Assembly: GCA_050180015.1 (NCBI GenBank)
Contig: JBFXEO010000087.1
Span: forward strand, 1 to 11,170
Length of the DNA: 11,170 nt
Source of the DNA: JBFXEO01 sp050180015
Lineage (GTDB): Bacteria; Bacteroidota; Bacteroidia; Bacteroidales; Tenuifilaceae
Reading direction: 5' to 3'
A model generated the notes under the pieces. It made no database searches and was not told where the DNA came from. It worked only from the letters and a program-made list of their open reading frames with translations. This document shows, piece by piece, positions 7,931-11,170 of this stretch; positions within the stretch are counted from its first letter, which is position 1; each line of letters opens with the position of its first letter. A program made the translations under genes and the position numbers.

Positions 7931-9046
7931 TTGAGAGATGCGGACCTCATATATAAAGTTGGCATTGAACTGATTCCCAGGGTGGGGAGTATCAATGCAA
8001 AGAAGTTGATTGCCTACTGCGGCGGAGCCGAAGCCGTTTTTAAGGAATCGAAAAGGAACCTCCTGAAAATACCTGGAATTGGAGAGAGTATTGCTTCCGA
8101 AGTTTTAAACCAGGCCGTGTTAACCAAAGCTGAAGCCGAAATCAGGTTTATTGAAAAATATGGGATAGAGGCTCTATACTATAATGATTCAAATTATCCC
8201 AACAGGCTAAAGCAGTGCGAGGATGGCCCCGTAATGCTATACGTAAAATCCAATAGTTCACCCGATTTTAACGCCGACAAGGTGATCAGCGTTGTTGGAA
8301 CCCGTAAGGCTACACCCTACGGAAAGAACCTGTGCGATGAGTTGCTTGGGGGGCTTACGCGTAAAGGGTATAAACCAATAGTTGTTAGCGGGTTGGCCTA
8401 CGGGATTGATGTTGCAGCCCATAGGGCCGCCATTAAGCTGCAGCTGCCAACCATCGCGGTTCTTGGGCATGGGTTGGATACAATATACCCCAGCCTTCAC
8501 CGTAATGTGGCAAAGGATATTGTTGATAACGGCGCGTTGGTTACCGATTTTTTGTCGGGAACACCATTCGACCGTAACAACTTTCTGAGACGCAACAGGA
8601 TTATTGCAGGCCTCTCCGATGCTACAATTGTGGTTGAGAGCGCCCTTGAGGGTGGAGCCCTGGTAACTGCCGATATAGCAAACTCATACAACCGCGAGGT
8701 GTTTGCCGTACCGGGCAATGTAAATTCAACCTATTCGCAAGGATGCAACCAGCTTATTAAGCAGAACAAGGCCTCTCTAATGGAATCCGCCGATGATATT
8801 GAGTTTTTACTTGGATGGAAACCGCAAAAGACCTCTCCAAAACAAACAGCGGTTAACCTTAACATTTTTTCGAATGAAGAGCAGCTAATCCTGAACTTTT
8901 TGAAGGAGAATGGGGCGGAAACCTTAGATATTATTTCGCTTAAAACCGGGTTGGCAGTATCAAAGCTGCTATCGATCCTACTCAACTTAGAGTTTGCGGG
9001 TGCAGTTACCAGCAAGCCCGGAAAGATATATGCCCTGAGCGCGTGA
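7931..9046 (+). CDS. dprA: DNA-processing protein DprA (Smf)
   Basis: DprA binds incoming single-stranded DNA in the cytoplasm and loads RecA during natural transformation; it is also kept in many bacteria not known to be competent. At 371 residues it has the usual three-part form. Residues 1 to about 65 are a helix-hairpin-helix/SAM-like domain (LIPRVGSINAKKLIAYCGG, LLKIPGIGES). The Rossmann-like DprA core has VVGTRKATPYG from 121, SGLAYGID at 153-160, RRNRIIAG at 220-227, then EGGALVTA and AVPGN. A C-terminal winged-helix domain spans about 310-371 (LILNFLKENGAETLDIISLK). The start is TTG: an in-frame TAA lies at 7916-7918 and no ATG or GTG occurs between it and the conserved N-terminus. 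The gene is packed between a membrane protein gene and yihY, 4 bases after the former. Confidence 0.96.
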   Translation: MRDADLIYKVGIELIPRVGSINAKKLIAYCGGAEAVFKESKRNLLKIPGIGESIASEVLNQAVLTKAEAEIRFIEKYGIEALYYNDSNYPNRLKQCEDGPVMLYVKSNSSPDFNADKVISVVGTRKATPYGKNLCDELLGGLTRKGYKPIVVSGLAYGIDVAAHRAAIKLQLPTIAVLGHGLDTIYPSLHRNVAKDIVDNGALVTDFLSGTPFDRNNFLRRNRIIAGLSDATIVVESALEGGALVTADIANSYNREVFAVPGNVNSTYSQGCNQLIKQNKASLMESADDIEFLLGWKPQKTSPKQTAVNLNIFSNEEQLILNFLKENGAETLDIISLKTGLAVSKLLSILLNLEFAGAVTSKPGKIYALSA

Positions 9047-9067
9047 GTGGAACCTAAAATTTTAGCT

Positions 9068-10420
9068 ATGGCAAAAAAGGAAAATCGCAGCAAAAAGCTA
9101 ATCAACAACATTAACCGGGCCCAGAAATTTGTAACCCACGACGTATGGAGTACGCATATCGATGAACTTCCACCTAAGTTAAAGCTACCCTTCAAGTATT
9201 TAAGGGTTATACTGCTGGCTCTTCGGGGTTTTAACGAGGATAGGGTGCAAATAAAAGCATCGGCCCTTACGTACTATACGCTGATGTCAATAGTTCCTGT
9301 TTTTGCCATGGTATTTGGCATCGCCAAGGGATTTGGTTTTGATAAGTACCTGGAACAGCAAATTATGTCAAATTTTCAGGGCCAGGAGGAGGTACTTAAT
9401 AGGGTAATTACTTTTGCCAGCTCCCTGCTGGAGCGAACCGGTGGGGGAATAATTGCAGGTGTTGGTATTGTCATGCTTTTTTGGTCGGTCATCAAAGTGC
9501 TTACCAGTATCGAGAAGGCGTTCAACGATATTTGGCAGATTGAGAAATCCAGAACTTTTACCCGAAAGTTTACCGACTACCTCTCAATCATACTCATTGC
9601 GCCTATACTGCTGATATCATCAAGCAGCATTCATATTTTTCTGGCAACGCAAATTACCTCGATTGCTGAAAAGAGCGAGCTGTTAAGTTACGTTAGCCCA
9701 ATTCTTCTGTTCTCGTTGGAATTTCTCCCGTACCTGCTTGTATGGATTCTTTTTAGCTTTGTTTTTATAGCCATGCCCAACACAAAGGTCTCATATACCT
9801 CGGGTATTGTTGCCGGGGTAATTGCCGGAACCGGATTTGCAATTACTCAATGGGCATACATTTACCTGCAGGTTGGCGTTTCGAAGTATAACGCTATTTA
9901 CGGAAGTTTTGCCGCTCTTCCGCTCTTCCTGATATGGCTTCAGACCAGCTGGCTGATAGTCCTATTTGGTGCCGAAATTTCATTTGCCTACCAGAATGTG
10001 GAAATGTACGAGTTTGAGAAGGAGACAAACCACATAAGCCATACTAACCGGAAAATTCTTTCCGTACTAATTTTAACCACTATCATCAGGCGCTTCAAAA
10101 ATGCAGAGCAACCTTTAACCAGCCTTGAGCTTTCCAAGATGCTGTATATGCCACAAAGATTAATGAGAAATTTGCTTGACACAATGGTTGAATGCGGGTT
10201 AATATGCGAGGTGGTGCTTCAGGAATCGAAGAACAGCGCATACCAGCCCGCACAGCATATAGACCATCTTTCACTCGCATTTGTAGAGGAGAAGTTGGAT
10301 AATCATGGATTTAGCATTGAGCCAGATTTGCCCGAAATGATACGTGTGAAAACTATCTGCGATAATTTTACCGCCAGCTACCGGAATATAACCAAGGAAA
10401 CCTTGCTGGGCAACCTGTAA
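9068..10420 (+). CDS. YihY/BrkB (UPF0761) family inner-membrane protein
   Basis: This is a polytopic inner-membrane protein of the YihY/virulence factor BrkB family, once mislabelled ribonuclease BN; its function is not settled. Counting from the ATG at 9068 (450 residues), the family opening ASALTYYTLMSIVPVFAMVF lies near 64-85. About five more hydrophobic segments follow, including GGGIIAGVGIVMLFWSVIKV, FAITQWAYIYLQVG and PLFLIWLQTSWLIVLFGAEI, making roughly six helices up to about residue 310. The last 140 residues are soluble. Their first half (LTTIIRRFKNAEQPLTSLEL, then MRNLLDTMVECGLICEV) resembles a winged helix, a C-terminal extension I associate with Bacteroidota members. A GTG at 9047, right after the dprA stop, could start seven codons earlier. 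I prefer ATG because it is the commoner start codon and the extra residues are not part of a motif. Confidence 0.9.
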   Translation: MAKKENRSKKLINNINRAQKFVTHDVWSTHIDELPPKLKLPFKYLRVILLALRGFNEDRVQIKASALTYYTLMSIVPVFAMVFGIAKGFGFDKYLEQQIMSNFQGQEEVLNRVITFASSLLERTGGGIIAGVGIVMLFWSVIKVLTSIEKAFNDIWQIEKSRTFTRKFTDYLSIILIAPILLISSSSIHIFLATQITSIAEKSELLSYVSPILLFSLEFLPYLLVWILFSFVFIAMPNTKVSYTSGIVAGVIAGTGFAITQWAYIYLQVGVSKYNAIYGSFAALPLFLIWLQTSWLIVLFGAEISFAYQNVEMYEFEKETNHISHTNRKILSVLILTTIIRRFKNAEQPLTSLELSKMLYMPQRLMRNLLDTMVECGLICEVVLQESKNSAYQPAQHIDHLSLAFVEEKLDNHGFSIEPDLPEMIRVKTICDNFTASYRNITKETLLGNL

Positions 10421-10439
10421 ACAACTTAATGGTAATACA

Positions 10440-10460
10440 TACCGCATTTAACGTGCGATA
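10440..10460 (-). terminator. Small inverted repeat between convergent genes, weak terminator candidate
   Basis: Arms 10440-10446 and 10454-10460 pair over 7 positions with a 7-base loop. One pair is a U-G wobble in the minus-strand RNA; the same position is a mismatch in the plus-strand RNA. It lies in the 42-base gap just after the glycosyltransferase stop. No U-run follows on either side, so termination is only a guess. Confidence 0.22.
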
Positions 10461-10462
10461 TT

Positions 10463-11134
10463 TTAAAGATTTAACTTCCTTTTTAGGGTCAGTAATTTAT
10501 CATTAATATCATTCTGCATTGTATTTATCCTTTTTATGGCACTTTCGTTTGCTTTGCTTATTAGTAATTCTATTCGCCGGGTAATTAAATCATAGTTGTC
10601 TAATAGCGTTATGGCTATTTCCCTGCCCTCGCTAATAAATTCTTTTGTGGCCGTTATTGGGGTTGTTTTTTCGTATTTTGTAGGATGTTTTAGCCCTTCC
10701 ATCAAAACATACTTAATCCGTTTCCCCTGCGCCTGAAAGTAAAGGTTTATAAATGTTTCTACTCCAAATCTTATATCTCTAATATTGTCAAGGATTGGTA
10801 GTATATCCTTTTTCAGCAGTGCCCGCTCACCGGTTAAAGATTTAAAGGGGTTAATTCTATAATCAATTAAGGTTTCTGATGGCTGCCCCAAAACCATGTC
10901 GGCATTGTTATCAAGAATAGGTTTAAGCAGATTATCGAAGTGCTCTTTTCTAATATCTGAGACATCTGCATCAAAAAATAAATTTAGTTCATTCGTCGAT
11001 TTTTCAACGCCATGTACCATAGCCCAACTTTTGCCCTTATTTGCTGATAATTTTTCATACCTGAATGAATACTCCTTTGCCAGTGCTGTCAAAATATTTT
11101 CAGTGCCATACGTTGAGCCATCGTCAAATACCAT
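10463..11134 (-). CDS. Glycosyltransferase family 2 protein, N-terminally truncated (probably interrupted gene)
   Basis: The 223-residue frame is the body of a GT-A fold family 2 glycosyltransferase, which moves a sugar from an activated donor to a lipid, glycan or other acceptor. VFDDGSTYGT at 2-11 is the nucleotide-sugar motif that normally ends the second beta strand. NKGKSWAMVHG at 32-42 follows, and FFDADVSD at 53-60 contains the metal-binding DxD. LTGERALLKKDI and RFGVETFINLYF resemble the acceptor-side region of polyprenyl-phosphate or glucosyl-phosphoglycerate type enzymes; the exact substrate cannot be told. The C-terminus has a charged, possibly coiled-coil helix region. The ATG at 11134 is too late: the first strand and nucleotide-contact segment are missing, and the same frame continues upstream beyond a TAA at 11138-11140. 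The region is visibly AT-richer than its neighbours (10501-10560 has 18 G/C in 60; 8341-8400 has 30), suggesting separate ancestry. Confidence 0.7.
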   Translation of the reverse strand: MVFDDGSTYGTENILTALAKEYSFRYEKLSANKGKSWAMVHGVEKSTNELNLFFDADVSDIRKEHFDNLLKPILDNNADMVLGQPSETLIDYRINPFKSLTGERALLKKDILPILDNIRDIRFGVETFINLYFQAQGKRIKYVLMEGLKHPTKYEKTTPITATKEFISEGREIAITLLDNYDLITRRIELLISKANESAIKRINTMQNDINDKLLTLKRKLNL

Positions 11135-11137
11135 TAT

Positions 11138-11170
11138 TTAGCTATCTGGATTGTATTTAAAACATGCCGC
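11138..11170 (-). pseudogene. 5' piece of the glycosyltransferase gene ending in an in-frame stop
   Basis: On the minus strand, in the same frame as the downstream glycosyltransferase, the bases at the window edge read AACFKYNPDS, then TAA (11138-11140), then I, M and VFDDGST. In family 2 enzymes a segment of this kind leads directly into the DDGS motif. One base change from TAA restores Glu, Lys or Gln, so this looks like a point nonsense mutation or a base-call error. The gene continues beyond the window. Confidence 0.5.

Noticed and set aside
9047..9067. GTG at 9047 as the start of the YihY-family gene
   Set aside because: It is possible because it abuts the dprA stop, but it adds only seven residues outside the family region. 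The in-frame ATG at 9068 is the better choice, though the question stays open.
8731..9195. A 154-codon minus-strand open frame across the dprA-yihY junction
   Set aside because: It overlaps the DprA winged helix and the start of YihY on the other strand, and shows no motif or promoter of its own.
10421..10440. Four-base hairpin GGTA/TACC after the YihY-family stop as a terminator
   Set aside because: The stem is too short and no T-run follows.
1..11170. tRNA, rRNA, CRISPR, transposon, phage or toxin-antitoxin signal
   Set aside because: I saw no tRNA-like fold, regular spaced repeats, transposase motifs or terminal inverted repeats. Nearly all of the window is explained by the genes listed.

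Overview
The window looks like chromosomal DNA of a Bacteroidota bacterium, probably of the Bacteroidales type. A secreted protease carries a C-terminal type IX secretion (T9SS) sorting domain. The start codons have A/T-rich leaders without Shine-Dalgarno sequences. One upstream region holds an exact match to the Bacteroidota -7 promoter element (TAnnTTTG). The periplasmic tricorn-like S41 protease and the YihY protein with a C-terminal cytosolic extension are also forms I associate with this phylum.

Layout from left to right. (1) 2-256: C-terminal end of an unrecognised protein. (2) 277-2676 (+): secreted M6-family zinc metalloprotease with a T9SS sorting domain. (3) 2734-2766: inverted repeat between convergent genes, a candidate shared terminator. 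(4) 2781-6029 (-): large signal-peptide-bearing tricorn-like S41 protease with an intact catalytic set. (5) 6030-6223: divergent promoter region. (6) 6224-10420 (+): four closely packed genes, namely a divergent proline dehydrogenase-family protein, a small two-helix membrane protein, dprA, and a YihY/BrkB-family membrane protein. The junctions are a 4-base overlap, a 4-base gap, and a 0- or 21-base gap depending on the start chosen for the last gene. (7) 10463 to the right edge (-): an AT-rich glycosyltransferase family 2 gene whose frame is interrupted by an in-frame TAA just before its first conserved motif.

Function. The two exported proteases would act on proteins and peptides outside the cytoplasm. 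A true proline dehydrogenase next door would fit amino-acid catabolism, but this copy has changed several positions I expect to be conserved, so its substrate is uncertain. DprA handles incoming single-stranded DNA during transformation, and YihY is an inner-membrane protein of unsettled function. Their presence in one transcription unit with the proline dehydrogenase-like gene is probably organisational rather than a pathway.

I see no RNA gene, CRISPR array, insertion sequence, prophage or recognisable new multi-gene system. Every stretch longer than about 200 bases is coding. The observations most worth a second look are the divergent proline dehydrogenase-like enzyme and the interrupted glycosyltransferase.
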